This document shows, piece after piece, positions 1 to 8,127 of a stretch of DNA of 64,000 nucleotides; position 1 is the first letter of the stretch; each line of letters starts with the position of its first letter. The translations under genes were made by a program, and so were the position numbers. Source of the stretch: an uncultured Paenibacillus sp. (GTDB taxonomy: Bacteria > Bacillota > Bacilli > Paenibacillales > Paenibacillaceae); the NCBI GenBank assembly GCA_937895345.1, contig CALAWP010000079.1, forward strand, positions 69,495-133,494, in the 5' to 3' direction. Below the pieces are notes generated by a model that saw only the letters and a program-made list of their open reading frames with translations, did no database searches and was not told the origin of the DNA.

Positions 1-353
1 GCAAGAGCGCGCACTTGATCGGCCATCCGATCGACCGGGGCCGACTTGAGCAAATAGCCCTCGGCGCCCGCCTGCAGCGCGAGCCTTATATTCGTTTCGT
101 CTTGAAAAGTGGTGAGCATCATAATGCGGACGGAGGGGAACGCCTGCTTGATCGCTCTTGCGCTCTCGATTCCGTCCATCTCCGGCATCCGTATATCCAT
201 CAACACGGCGTCCGGCCGCAGCCGTCCGCACAGTTCCAAGGCTTCCCGGCCGTTATACGCCACGCCCACGACATCTATATCCTCTTCTTTCCCGAGCAGC
301 AACTGCAGGCTGCGGCATACGAGCGGATCATCGTCGGCTATCAGCAGTCTCAT
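1..353 (-). CDS. NarL/LuxR-type response regulator, partial (receiver domain)
   Basis: This is the N-terminal receiver domain of a response regulator; the C-terminal part lies beyond the window edge. The reading starts MRLLIADDDPLVCRSL, with the acidic pocket ADDD. The phospho-acceptor Asp lies in AVLMDIRMPEMDG, and the conserved Thr and Lys occur in MLTTFQD and YLLKSA. The ATG lies inside the 3' end of the histidine kinase gene (26 nt overlap), so the two are probably co-translated and form a pair. Kinases of this HisKA_3 type normally pair with NarL/LuxR-type regulators, but the DNA-binding domain is not visible here. It probably activates the adjacent ABC transporter operon. Confidence 0.9.
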   Translation of the reverse strand, partial: MRLLIADDDPLVCRSLQLLLGKEEDIDVVGVAYNGREALELCGRLRPDAVLMDIRMPEMDGIESARAIKQAFPSVRIMMLTTFQDETNIRLALQAGAEGYLLKSAPVDRMADQVRAL

Positions 354-1473
354 CGATTCCGCCTCCTTGCTCCAATGGCAGCACGCAGACCAGCGTAAAT
401 CCGTTGTCCCAGCCCCGGGACAAACTCCCGCCGAGCGCACGGGCCCGCATTTGCAAGCCTCGAATGCCGCTGCCCGATAGATCGCCCGGATGAACGGTGC
501 CGTTATCACCGATCCGCAGCCGCACGATCGTTTCCGAAGCCTGCAGCTCGACCTCCGCCTCCGACGCATTGCTGTGACGGACGATATTGGTCAGCGCCTC
601 CTTCAAACACGCTTCCAGCAGTTCCCACATATGCGGCGCCACTCGCTGCATGTCGCCCGATTGCCGGAACCGGATGTCCGCAATGCCCGCATGGCGAAAA
701 TTACGCGCTATGTAGGCCAAGCTGTCCGCTCCGATCGGCGTCACGGGAGTCATGTTGTGAACGGCCTCCCTTAGCCGCGTCGTGCTCCGCTCCAGCCGAT
801 TGCCAACCTCCCGCAGCAGCTCGCGCGCTTCTGCCGGGTCGCTGACGTATTCATAAGCCTGCAGCGCCAGCGACGCTCCGGTCAGGTCATGTCCGAGATG
901 ATCGTGAAGCTGCCTCGATATCCGATGCCGCTCCATCAGCTCCGCCTGGCGCGAAACGGCCCGGTTCGCCTCCAACAGCTCCAATCGGATCCGTTCCAGC
1001 TCTTGCCGTGCTTTGCGCTGCTCGTCCGCCTCCCGCTTGTAATCCCGTTGATGGCCAAGCGCCGTACAGGCAAAAGCTCCGAACAAAAACGCCTGGACAT
1101 ACAACCAGAACAACAAGCTCGACGGCAAGGAGGGGACGAGCAGTCCCGCAAAAAACAGCAGGGAAACGGCCCATTTCCCTTTTAAGGCAAACTCGAAAAT
1201 CGGCAGCGCCAATCCGTAAACCCCAATATCGGAGAACGGAACGAACGCCAGGCAGACTGCCGCATCCGCGAAAGCGGTCCATACCGGCAACCGGCCAAAC
1301 CGCCATCGCAAGCTTGCCAAGACGAGCAGGAGAAGAATCAGCAGATAAGAGCCTGTCTTCGCTTCATGAGCGATCCATAGATAGAGCAGCGCCCCGATCG
1401 TCAAGAAGCGCCACCCCTGAACGAACGTCATCGGCTCCTTCAGCGCTTTCACCCTTCTCCCCCTCCGCTTCAT
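328..1473 (-). CDS. sensor histidine kinase, HisKA_3 (NarX/DesK/LnrJ-like)
   Basis: This is a membrane histidine kinase of 381 residues. The N-terminal ~140 residues are hydrophobic, with several predicted membrane segments and no large extracellular loop, as in intramembrane-sensing kinases. A coiled-coil linker follows, then the HisKA_3 box RHRISRQLHDHLGHDLTG carrying the phospho-His. The HATPase domain has an N-box (EALTNIVRHS) and G-boxes (IGDNGTVHPG, GSGIRGLQMRA). The start overlaps the upstream permease stop in an ATGA. An alternative start at the second Met would shorten it by 14 residues. The context suggests detection of a membrane-active compound handled by the ABC transporter encoded just upstream. 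Confidence 0.9.
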   Translation of the reverse strand: MKRRGRRVKALKEPMTFVQGWRFLTIGALLYLWIAHEAKTGSYLLILLLLVLASLRWRFGRLPVWTAFADAAVCLAFVPFSDIGVYGLALPIFEFALKGKWAVSLLFFAGLLVPSLPSSLLFWLYVQAFLFGAFACTALGHQRDYKREADEQRKARQELERIRLELLEANRAVSRQAELMERHRISRQLHDHLGHDLTGASLALQAYEYVSDPAEARELLREVGNRLERSTTRLREAVHNMTPVTPIGADSLAYIARNFRHAGIADIRFRQSGDMQRVAPHMWELLEACLKEALTNIVRHSNASEAEVELQASETIVRLRIGDNGTVHPGDLSGSGIRGLQMRARALGGSLSRGWDNGFTLVCVLPLEQGGGIDETADSRR

Positions 1474-2156
1474 TCAATTTTTCGTGCGCTGCCCATTATG
1501 ACGAAGACGACCGCATACAGCCACAGCACGCCGTTCACGAGCAAAAAAGGTCCGATGCTTTCTCCGAAAGCGATCCAGTCCAATCCTTTCGCCAGCCAAT
1601 AGGTTGGAAACACGACCGCGAGCCGCCTCAACCCTTCGGGAAATATATCCACCGGCATCATAATTCCGCCAAGAATGGCAACCAGAAAGACGATAGGCAT
1701 AAACACGAGAAACGATATCTCCTTATTACGATAAAGGGAAATCCATGCCAACGCAACCGCAAGCGAGGCGGCGCTGAAGGAAATATACAGCAGCATCAGC
1801 CATGCAGGCTGGTACAGCTGCTGACCGTACAGCAAGCCGCCGATTACGACGACCGCGCATTGGACGACCATAATGCACAGATAGGCGAGCAAATTTTGGC
1901 TGATATAACGAAGATGGCTGACGGGCGCCACCGCCAGCCGCTTAACGACGCCTTTGGCCCGGTCCTCCAGCATAATGGCGGCCAGGCGAATGGAGGCAAA
2001 CAGAATAAAAATGCCGAAGTATTGGTACCCGTACGGAAGAAAAGGCCACCCCTCCCCGCTGGGCAAAAAAATGCAGGCGATCGGAAACAGCGTCAAAAAC
2101 AGCAGATTTGCCCGGTTGCCGAAGCTTCGCTTCAACGCGAAATGAAAGATCGTCAA
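1470..2156 (-). CDS. ABC-2 type transporter permease (second of pair)
   Basis: This integral membrane protein of 228 residues has about six hydrophobic segments and resembles ABC-2 permeases of the LnrN/YfiN type. It starts with TTG and overlaps the preceding permease stop by 4 nt. Its own stop overlaps the kinase start by 4 nt, giving tight translational coupling. With the neighbouring permease and ATPase it should form an exporter heterocomplex in the cytoplasmic membrane. The substrate cannot be read from the sequence; a lipophilic antibiotic or lipid is likely by family analogy. Confidence 0.85.
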   Translation of the reverse strand: MTIFHFALKRSFGNRANLLFLTLFPIACIFLPSGEGWPFLPYGYQYFGIFILFASIRLAAIMLEDRAKGVVKRLAVAPVSHLRYISQNLLAYLCIMVVQCAVVVIGGLLYGQQLYQPAWLMLLYISFSAASLAVALAWISLYRNKEISFLVFMPIVFLVAILGGIMMPVDIFPEGLRRLAVVFPTYWLAKGLDWIAFGESIGPFLLVNGVLWLYAVVFVIMGSARKIE

Positions 2157-2884
2157 GCCATCCGCCTCCTCCCGACAAGCAGCATCAACGCAAACAGCAC
2201 AACGGTTACCGCCAGCAGCAGGTTGGCCTGAAACCAGGCTCCGCCCGAATTCGAACGGCTCATGTTCAGGACCGCCTCCACCGATAATGCTAGCGGATTG
2301 CCATAAGAGCCCATGAAGCGGAAGAAGGCGTTGTCGGGCATCGGAAAAAAGAGGCCGGCCAGCGTGACAAAGCTCACTCCGTACAACACGCTCAACCTCT
2401 CCGCCGTTTTGAAGCTTTTGACGGCAAATGTTATTATCAAGTATACGACGCTAGACAAAATCGACATCAGCGACAGAATATATATCGCCCACAGCCAATT
2501 TGTCCAAGCGACGCCAAGTACAAATTGCGTGTAAGCCATCAGGATAAGACCCATCAAGATCGAATACACGGTGCCGCACATCATGATCGAGAACGCGTAC
2601 ATCGTCCGATTGAACGGCAGCGCGAATATTCTTGCCCTGAACTCCGAAAAAAAGTCGGTCTGTATATAGGACATCACAATGGAACCTCCGAACAATTGAA
2701 AGGTAAGCACCATCGTAATCGCCGTTTGGTACAGGTACGGTTCGCCCGTTTCCGTCACGGCGCCCTTCAGGATGAAGGCAAAGACCGTCAGCAGCAAGAT
2801 CGGCATGGCCAGCAGGAGCAACAGCACGATATAGCTCCGAACCATTCTCAGCAGCGTGAAAGGAATCGTCGCCAGCACTCTCAT
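2153..2884 (-). CDS. ABC-2 type transporter permease (first of pair)
   Basis: This is a 243-residue membrane protein with a hydrophobic N-terminal helix (VLLLLLAMPILLLTVFAF) and about six membrane segments, typical of ABC-2 exporters such as LnrM/YfiM. Its ATG overlaps the stop of the ATPase gene by 4 nt. It is probably the partner of the next permease. The pair plus ATPase followed by a two-component system matches the B. subtilis lnr (yfiJKLMN) gene set, but the sensor genes lie downstream here instead of upstream. Confidence 0.85.
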   Translation of the reverse strand: MRVLATIPFTLLRMVRSYIVLLLLLAMPILLLTVFAFILKGAVTETGEPYLYQTAITMVLTFQLFGGSIVMSYIQTDFFSEFRARIFALPFNRTMYAFSIMMCGTVYSILMGLILMAYTQFVLGVAWTNWLWAIYILSLMSILSSVVYLIITFAVKSFKTAERLSVLYGVSFVTLAGLFFPMPDNAFFRFMGSYGNPLALSVEAVLNMSRSNSGGAWFQANLLLAVTVVLFALMLLVGRRRMA

Positions 2885-3831
2885 TGCTCCTCCTCCTTGT
2901 CGCGCAGCCGCTTGCCCGTCAACGTCAGGAAGACATCCTCCAGGTTCGGCTTGTCCTGCTGAATGCCCAGCACGCCCGTGTGAGCTTTGACAACCGATAA
3001 GATCCGGTCCAGATTGCCCGAGCCCGCGGCGGACACGACCGTAATCCGGCTTCCGGACAGGTCGGCTTTCTTGACGCCGGCGATGTTCAGCAGGCTGACG
3101 ACAGGCACCTTATCGGGATCGCTCACATCGATCCGCACCTTCTCCTCATGCTGGATTGTCTGAATCAGCTGCTCCGCCGTACCTTCCTTGATGACCTGGC
3201 CCTGATCCATAATGACGACCCGGGAAGCGATCGCCTGTACTTCCTCCATATAATGGGTCGTATATAAAATCGACGTTCCGTTTTCTCTTAACCGCTTGAC
3301 CGACTCCAGGATATGGATTCTGGACTGCGGATCGATGCCGACGGTCGGTTCATCCATAATGAGCAGCCGCGGCCGATGCGTGAGCGCGCAAGCGATATTG
3401 AGCCTGCGCTTCATCCCGCCGGAAAACTTGTTCGGCGTTTTGCCGGCATGCTCCTCCAGCCCGACAAAGGCGAGCGCCTCCTCCACCCTGTTTTTCTTCT
3501 CTTTTCCTTTGAGACCGTATACGCCGGCAAAAAACAGCAGGCTCTCCCGCGCCGTCAATTCTTCGAAAACGGTAATTTCCTGCGTTACCAGGCCCAGCTT
3601 TTCCTTATTCGCATAAGAGAACGGATTGCCGGACGAGCCGAACAACGTCACCTTTCCCTGTTCGAACGGCTTCATGCCGGTCATCACTTGAATAAGCGTC
3701 GTTTTGCCGGCGCCGTTGGGCCCCAGCAAACCGACGATCTCCCCTTCGCCAATATCCAGATCGATATAATCCAGCGCCACTTGCGGGCCGTACCTTTTCA
3801 ACACGCCCTGCATGGAAGCAATCGCCGTCAT
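2881..3831 (-). CDS. ABC transporter ATP-binding protein (LnrL-like)
   Basis: This is the ATPase of a drug or lipid exporter. It has Walker A GPNGAGKTT, signature FSGGMKRRLNIA, Walker B LLIMDEPTVGID and an H-loop in YTTHYMEE. The extra ~90-residue C-terminal region is common in ABC-2 exporter ATPases. The upstream in-frame GTG lies directly on the ribosome binding site; ATG at 3831 has AAAGGG at good spacing and is preferred (316 residues). It is the first gene of a five-gene operon with 4-nt overlaps, so it is probably co-regulated with the two permeases and the two-component system. Confidence 0.9.
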   Translation of the reverse strand: MTAIASMQGVLKRYGPQVALDYIDLDIGEGEIVGLLGPNGAGKTTLIQVMTGMKPFEQGKVTLFGSSGNPFSYANKEKLGLVTQEITVFEELTARESLLFFAGVYGLKGKEKKNRVEEALAFVGLEEHAGKTPNKFSGGMKRRLNIACALTHRPRLLIMDEPTVGIDPQSRIHILESVKRLRENGTSILYTTHYMEEVQAIASRVVIMDQGQVIKEGTAEQLIQTIQHEEKVRIDVSDPDKVPVVSLLNIAGVKKADLSGSRITVVSAAGSGNLDRILSVVKAHTGVLGIQQDKPNLEDVFLTLTGKRLRDKEEEQ

Positions 3832-4024
3832 GACGTTCACCCTTTCGCTTAGAATGATTTCAGTATGACGAATGCGGCGGGAGGGCAGTAGTTACATTTG
3901 TCACCATTGTACGGGAATAACTGACGCTGGTTCATAACGGAGAACGGATATCGGACAATTGCGGCATTCGCGATGCGCCTGCAAGCCGGGCAGGCGGGTG
4001 CCCTATCCCAAGCCCGCGCGCATG

Positions 4025-4068
4025 CTAAAAACAAACGGAGACCCTCCCGCATCGGGGACAGTCTCCGC
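4025..4068 (-). terminator. rho-independent terminator of the MFS gene
   Basis: On the minus strand a stem CGGAGAC...GTCTCCG is followed by TTTGTTTTTAG, directly after the MFS stop. It separates the MFS gene from the Lnr-like operon. Confidence 0.7.
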
Positions 4069-4085
4069 CATTCCGTCATGAACCT

Positions 4086-5339
4086 CTAACCGGACGCTTC
4101 TTCCCGAACGGCCGGCATGCCGGCTTCGATCAGACGTTTGTTGCGGACAAAGAAAGCCGCCATACCGACGATCAGGAGTCCGGTTCCGACCAGCAGCCAC
4201 TCGATCCGGACCGCATCCGCCAGCGGGCCGAAGATGAGCATGCCGATCGGCATCATGGATGTCGAGATCATCCCGAATACGCCGAATATCCGACCCAAGT
4301 AGTCCGCATCGACCTTTTCCTGCAGCAGGACGGTCGTCGGCGTATTAAAGACGGGCATAGCGACGCCGAACACGGCCATAAACGCCAGATACACCCAGAA
4401 GCTGGGAACGAGGCCGAGCGCAAGCGTGCAGACGCCCATGACAAGGCTGGCGATTGTCATCGTATGCACTTTGTTCCGGAAACCGCCCCAGGATGCAATA
4501 AGGCCTCCGCCCGCCATCATACCGACGGAGAACGCAATCTCAATGGCGGTCAGACTCCAATAATCGCCTCCGAAGCTGCGAGTCACTTGCAGCGGAGTCA
4601 GAAACGCCGCCGGCGCCATCAGCACGCAGAAAATAGCGAAAAACAGAAAGAAAGGCTTCAGGAAGTCATGACGGTTAATATACGTAAGACCCTGCTTGAA
4701 ATCGTCCAAATAACCCGTCGTTTTTTGCTCGGACGCCTTTTGGTGCAGCGGTATTTTCAAAAAGAAAAACAACGTCAGAATCGCTGCCGCCGCGGTAACG
4801 ACATCGATAAAGAAAATGATTTCGATCGTCGCCACCGAAAGAAGCGAGGCGCTCACGATCGGCGCGACAAACATCATGAGCGCCTGAAGGCTTCCGTTAA
4901 TGCCGTTAACCTTCGTCAGTTTGTCTTCCGGCACGATTTGCGGCAGAATCGCGCCTACGGCGGGCGTCTGGATCCCCGCGCCGAGCGCGCGAACGGCCGC
5001 GATGACGAACAGCAGCCATACTTCGTCGTACCCCGCCAGGAAAGTGACGGCCAGAAGCAGCGTGACAGTCGCGATCATGGCGTCCGCAATCATAATGAGC
5101 TTCTTGCGATTGTACCGGTCCGCCCATACGCCGGCAAACGGCGACAGCAGGAAGGTCGGAATGAAGCCGCATATAATGAACAGCGTCATCATCAAGCCCG
5201 ACTGCGTCGTCAGCGTAACGTACCACATAATGGCATACTGGACCAAAGCCGAGCCAAACAACGAAAGCGTTTGGCTGCTCAGGAAAAGAATAATATTTCG
5301 TTTCCAATGCTTTTGCTTGTATTCTTCGGTTTGTGTCAT
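4086..5339 (-). CDS. MFS transporter (MFS_3/EntS-like exporter)
   Basis: This is a 417-residue major facilitator with about 12 hydrophobic helices. Loop 2-3 carries the motif GVWADRYNRKK. The open frame extends 54 codons further upstream, but that stretch is not protein-like. ATG at 5339 (MTQTEEYKQKHWKRNI) begins just before the first helix, as in related drug or siderophore exporters. It is a monocistronic unit with its own terminator. The substrate is unknown; the family includes macrolide (Mef) and enterobactin (EntS) exporters. Confidence 0.85.
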   Translation of the reverse strand: MTQTEEYKQKHWKRNIILFLSSQTLSLFGSALVQYAIMWYVTLTTQSGLMMTLFIICGFIPTFLLSPFAGVWADRYNRKKLIMIADAMIATVTLLLAVTFLAGYDEVWLLFVIAAVRALGAGIQTPAVGAILPQIVPEDKLTKVNGINGSLQALMMFVAPIVSASLLSVATIEIIFFIDVVTAAAAILTLFFFLKIPLHQKASEQKTTGYLDDFKQGLTYINRHDFLKPFFLFFAIFCVLMAPAAFLTPLQVTRSFGGDYWSLTAIEIAFSVGMMAGGGLIASWGGFRNKVHTMTIASLVMGVCTLALGLVPSFWVYLAFMAVFGVAMPVFNTPTTVLLQEKVDADYLGRIFGVFGMISTSMMPIGMLIFGPLADAVRIEWLLVGTGLLIVGMAAFFVRNKRLIEAGMPAVREEASG

Positions 5340-5451
5340 CGTTCTCTCAAACCCTTTCTGCCGACGCAACTCTATTGGGGATAGATTTATTCTACTATAG
5401 AGTATGACCTTGTTAGAGAAGACTTTAAACAGAACCGGCGTTGCAGCGCGG

Positions 5452-5940
5452 TCAGCTTTCGTCGGCGCTCGGGCCGTAGACGCCCGGCACGGGGACATCA
5501 AGCAGACGAAGGTAAACCGTTATTTGCCCCCGGTGATGGTACCAATGGTTGAATAATAATGTGCGGGCCATTTCGTAACGGGACGCTTCCATTGCCGGCG
5601 CGCCTTCGACCGTGAGCGTGAAAGTCTCCGCAAGGCCCGCTTCTCCCCAAGAGCGAAGCTTGCTTTCGGCGACCGCCGCATGGGTCTCGAACGCCTCGAG
5701 AATCTCGTTCACCGTGGCCGCCTCCGGCAGCGGAACGTCCGGCAGCTCGCGGGACGGCGCATCCAGCAGCTCGGCCAGCGCACCGGGCAGCCATGCCATA
5801 TGCAAAGCCAGCTGGCCCAGGGACATCGATTTGTCATGCGGCCTCCAGGACAGGCTGCGCTCCGGCACCCGCTCCAGCACCTTTCTTGTCGATTCCGCCT
5901 CCCTCCTCAGCTCGGCCGTCAACCGTTCCGTTATATTCAT
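5452..5940 (-). CDS. DinB-family four-helix protein
   Basis: This 162-residue protein has the DinB_2 layout: a long first helix, then LGQLALHMAWLPG contributing the first His ligand, and NHWYHHRGQITVYLR near the C-terminus with the paired His ligands. In this family a His triad typically binds a divalent metal, and some members are bacillithiol-dependent transferases. ATG at 5940 is preceded by GGAGGAGGAA. A second DinB-family gene lies just upstream on the same strand. The physiological reaction cannot be assigned. Confidence 0.85.
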   Translation of the reverse strand: MNITERLTAELRREAESTRKVLERVPERSLSWRPHDKSMSLGQLALHMAWLPGALAELLDAPSRELPDVPLPEAATVNEILEAFETHAAVAESKLRSWGEAGLAETFTLTVEGAPAMEASRYEMARTLLFNHWYHHRGQITVYLRLLDVPVPGVYGPSADES

Positions 5941-6058
5941 AAGTATTCCTCCTCCATCTCCTTTCGAACTATGCTCACTTTACCATAGGAAGAGACGGCG
6001 CATTTCTTATTGATTGCTGCTTGTGAAAAGTCACTGAACCTTTCGAGAGACCGGGAAC

Positions 6059-6107
6059 AAAAAAAGGCCGGGATCAGGAGCATTATCTCATCCTGTCTCG
6101 ACCTTTG
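6059..6107 (-). terminator. rho-independent terminator after the second DinB gene
   Basis: A long imperfect stem (AAGGTCGAGACAGGA...TCCTGATCCCGGCCTT on the minus strand) is followed by a run of seven T. It lies between the two DinB-family genes, so they are probably separate transcription units. Confidence 0.75.
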
Positions 6108-6163
6108 AGCTTGCAATGGTTCCATCCGGCATCAGCGTGCCGCTTCTTGAGGGCCTGGCTTTT

Positions 6164-6248
6164 TCTGCCGGGCATGCCCCGTATCTCGGGGGGCAACAAC
6201 GTTTTCTGCCGGGCATGCAACGCTCTTCTGCCGGGCATGCAACGCTCT
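6164..6248. repeat. short direct repeats with core TCTGCCGGGCATGC (three copies)
   Basis: The 14-mer occurs at 6164, 6205 and 6227. The last two copies are exact head-to-tail 22-nt units (core plus AACGCTCT). Each core holds the GCATGC palindrome. They lie in the 3' flank of the second DinB gene, and no function is apparent. Confidence 0.8.
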
Positions 6249-6265
6249 TGCGTTCAACGCACACG

Positions 6266-6769
6266 TCAGCCTTTCGACGCACGCATCGCCGCGGTCTCTT
6301 CCTCGTTCGGCCCGTACACTCCAGGAGGCACGACGCCCGCCTGACGCATCAGAATCGTCATTTGGCCGCGGTGATGGATTTGATGGCGTACGACCAGATT
6401 CAGCACACCGCCGAACGTCGTGTCGATAAATCCGAACAGCAAATGCTTCTCCGGCAGCTTCTCATCCGGCCATTGCTCCTTCAGCGCCTTCACGGCGGCC
6501 TCGCTCATGGCGCGGTAGCTCGCGGCAATGTCCGAAGCGCTCGCCGGCGTCGGCGTCTTGTATTCCGGCCCGTCGATCCGAAGTCCCGCCGATCCGAGCA
6601 TGGCGCCGATGCTGCCGACCAGATGCCAGGCCAAGTCCCCCAGCGTTCTCGCCTGGGCTTCCGATACGGCCTGCTTCAACGATTCGTCCGTCAGCGCACC
6701 CAGCACCTTCTCCGTCAACGCCGCCTCGACCGTCCAGTCCGCCGCAAATTGTTCAATCGTACTGTACAT
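6266..6769 (-). CDS. DinB-family four-helix protein
   Basis: This 167-residue DinB_2-type protein has the expected His positions in LGDLAWHLVGSIG and VVRHQIHHRGQMTILMRQ. AAGGAG lies 9 nt before the ATG. It shares the general layout of the DinB-family protein encoded downstream (5452-5940) but the sequences differ widely, so they look like ancient paralogues and not a recent duplication. It is expected to be a cytoplasmic metal-dependent enzyme of unknown substrate. Confidence 0.85.
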   Translation of the reverse strand: MYSTIEQFAADWTVEAALTEKVLGALTDESLKQAVSEAQARTLGDLAWHLVGSIGAMLGSAGLRIDGPEYKTPTPASASDIAASYRAMSEAAVKALKEQWPDEKLPEKHLLFGFIDTTFGGVLNLVVRHQIHHRGQMTILMRQAGVVPPGVYGPNEEETAAMRASKG

Positions 6770-6926
6770 GCACCATCGCTCCTTTCAACAAAAGAATACC
6801 ATTACCCGCACGGCCTCCGCAATCAGACATGAATATAGGCGAATCACCTCCGCCCGGTTCCGGGCATATCGTAAAAGGAAACCGCCCCTTATCGGGCGCA
6901 TCATGTATCCCCAAGGGGGAACGAGC

Positions 6927-7817
6927 ATGCAAGAGATTTATGGAAACTATACGAAATGCGAGGAAGTTCCGATCTTTTACCCGCCTCAGCGCCAGCCGCA
7001 GCAGCCGGGCATCGAGTCGATCATGGTTCCGAAGCCGGTATCCGAACGGCCTTCCTATAAAGGCTCCGGCAAGCTTGCGGGCAAGTCGGCGATCATTACC
7101 GGCGGAGACAGCGGCATCGGAAGAGCGGCCGCCTATGCCTTCGCCAAAGAAGGGGCCGATGTCGCCATCGTGTATTACAACGAGCACGGCGATGCCGAGC
7201 AAACCCGAAACCGGGTGGAGCAGCTCGGACGGCGGTGTCTGGCGATCGCCGGGGACGTCGGCGACGAAGCTTTCTGCCGCTCGGCCGTGGAGCAAACCGT
7301 TCGCGGGCTCGGACGTCTCGACGTGCTGGTCAATAACGCGGCGGTCCAATTTTATCAACCCGGCATTGAACACATTACCCGCGAGCAGCTCGAGCTGACG
7401 TTTCGGACGAACATTTTTTCCATGTTTTATATGGTGAAAGCGGCTCTCCCCTATTTGAAGCCCGGCAGCGCGATTGTCAATACGAGCTCGGAAACCGCCA
7501 CGAGAGGATATACCCACCTGATCGACTATTCGGCGACGAAAGGCGCCATTTCGACCTTTACCCGCTCGTTGGCCTTATCGCTGGCCGACCGCGGCATCCG
7601 CGTCAACGCCGTCGCGCCGGGCTCCACATGGACGCCGCTGATCCCGGCATCGCTGCCTCCGGAATTGTATATGTCCTTCGGCTACGACACGCCGTTGAAG
7701 CGGAGCGCGGAGCCTGCCGAAATGGCGCCGGCTTACGTCTATTTGGCGTCGGACGACTCTTCCTACGTTACGGGCCAAGTCATTCATGTGAACGGCGGCT
7801 CGTATTTCGGCTCTTAG
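6927..7817 (+). CDS. SDR family oxidoreductase (YhdF/Gsp39-like)
   Basis: This is a classical short-chain dehydrogenase of 296 residues with an N-terminal extension of ~45 residues before the Rossmann fold. That extension (YPPQRQPQQPG, then MVPKP) is typical of the stress-induced YhdF/YdaD/YjgI subgroup. The cofactor motif is TGGDSGIGRA, the structural NNAA is present, and catalytic Ser, Tyr and Lys occur in VNTSSETA and YSATKGA. ATG at 6927 has AAGGGGG at 6913-6919; the long upstream open extension is not credible. NADP(H) use is likely; the substrate is unknown. Confidence 0.9.
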   Translation: MQEIYGNYTKCEEVPIFYPPQRQPQQPGIESIMVPKPVSERPSYKGSGKLAGKSAIITGGDSGIGRAAAYAFAKEGADVAIVYYNEHGDAEQTRNRVEQLGRRCLAIAGDVGDEAFCRSAVEQTVRGLGRLDVLVNNAAVQFYQPGIEHITREQLELTFRTNIFSMFYMVKAALPYLKPGSAIVNTSSETATRGYTHLIDYSATKGAISTFTRSLALSLADRGIRVNAVAPGSTWTPLIPASLPPELYMSFGYDTPLKRSAEPAEMAPAYVYLASDDSSYVTGQVIHVNGGSYFGS

Positions 7818-8127
7818 ACTTGGGCCTTGATCTAGGCCATGGCAGCCTCCCCATCTGCGTCCGTCTGGCTTCAGCCCGCCATTCGACCGCCAAACGCCAA
7901 AGGCCGGGTGCGGGAGCCTCGACAGACTCCCGACCCGGCCTCTATTTTCTATTTATAACATGCGATTTCCTCATGCCTCTTCATTCGTGCGATACTCCGG
8001 TTCATCTTATATAGCCGGGCGTCCGCTTCTTGCCGTCCCGCTATCCGAACCCTTAGAAAGCGGACGGCGGCGGCGCCGGACATAACCGGCGGTTCCAAAT
8101 CCTGCGCGGCAAGGCCGATCCTCCGCC
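7818..8127. other. gene-free spacer between convergent SDR and lacZ genes
   Basis: About 310 bp separates the two convergent genes. Apart from the terminator at 7901-7946 I see no protein-like frame. The part nearer lacZ is very GC-rich without clear dyads. Confidence 0.6.
7901..7946 (+). terminator. rho-independent terminator of the SDR gene
   Basis: AGGCCGGGTGCGGGAG pairs with CTCCCGACCCGGCCT across a short loop, followed by CTATTTTCTATTT. It lies about 85 nt after the SDR stop. Confidence 0.75.

Noticed and set aside
4086..5501. Longer MFS start at 5501
   Set aside because: The extra 54 residues are not protein-like, cross the probable promoter, and would overlap the 3' end of the DinB gene.
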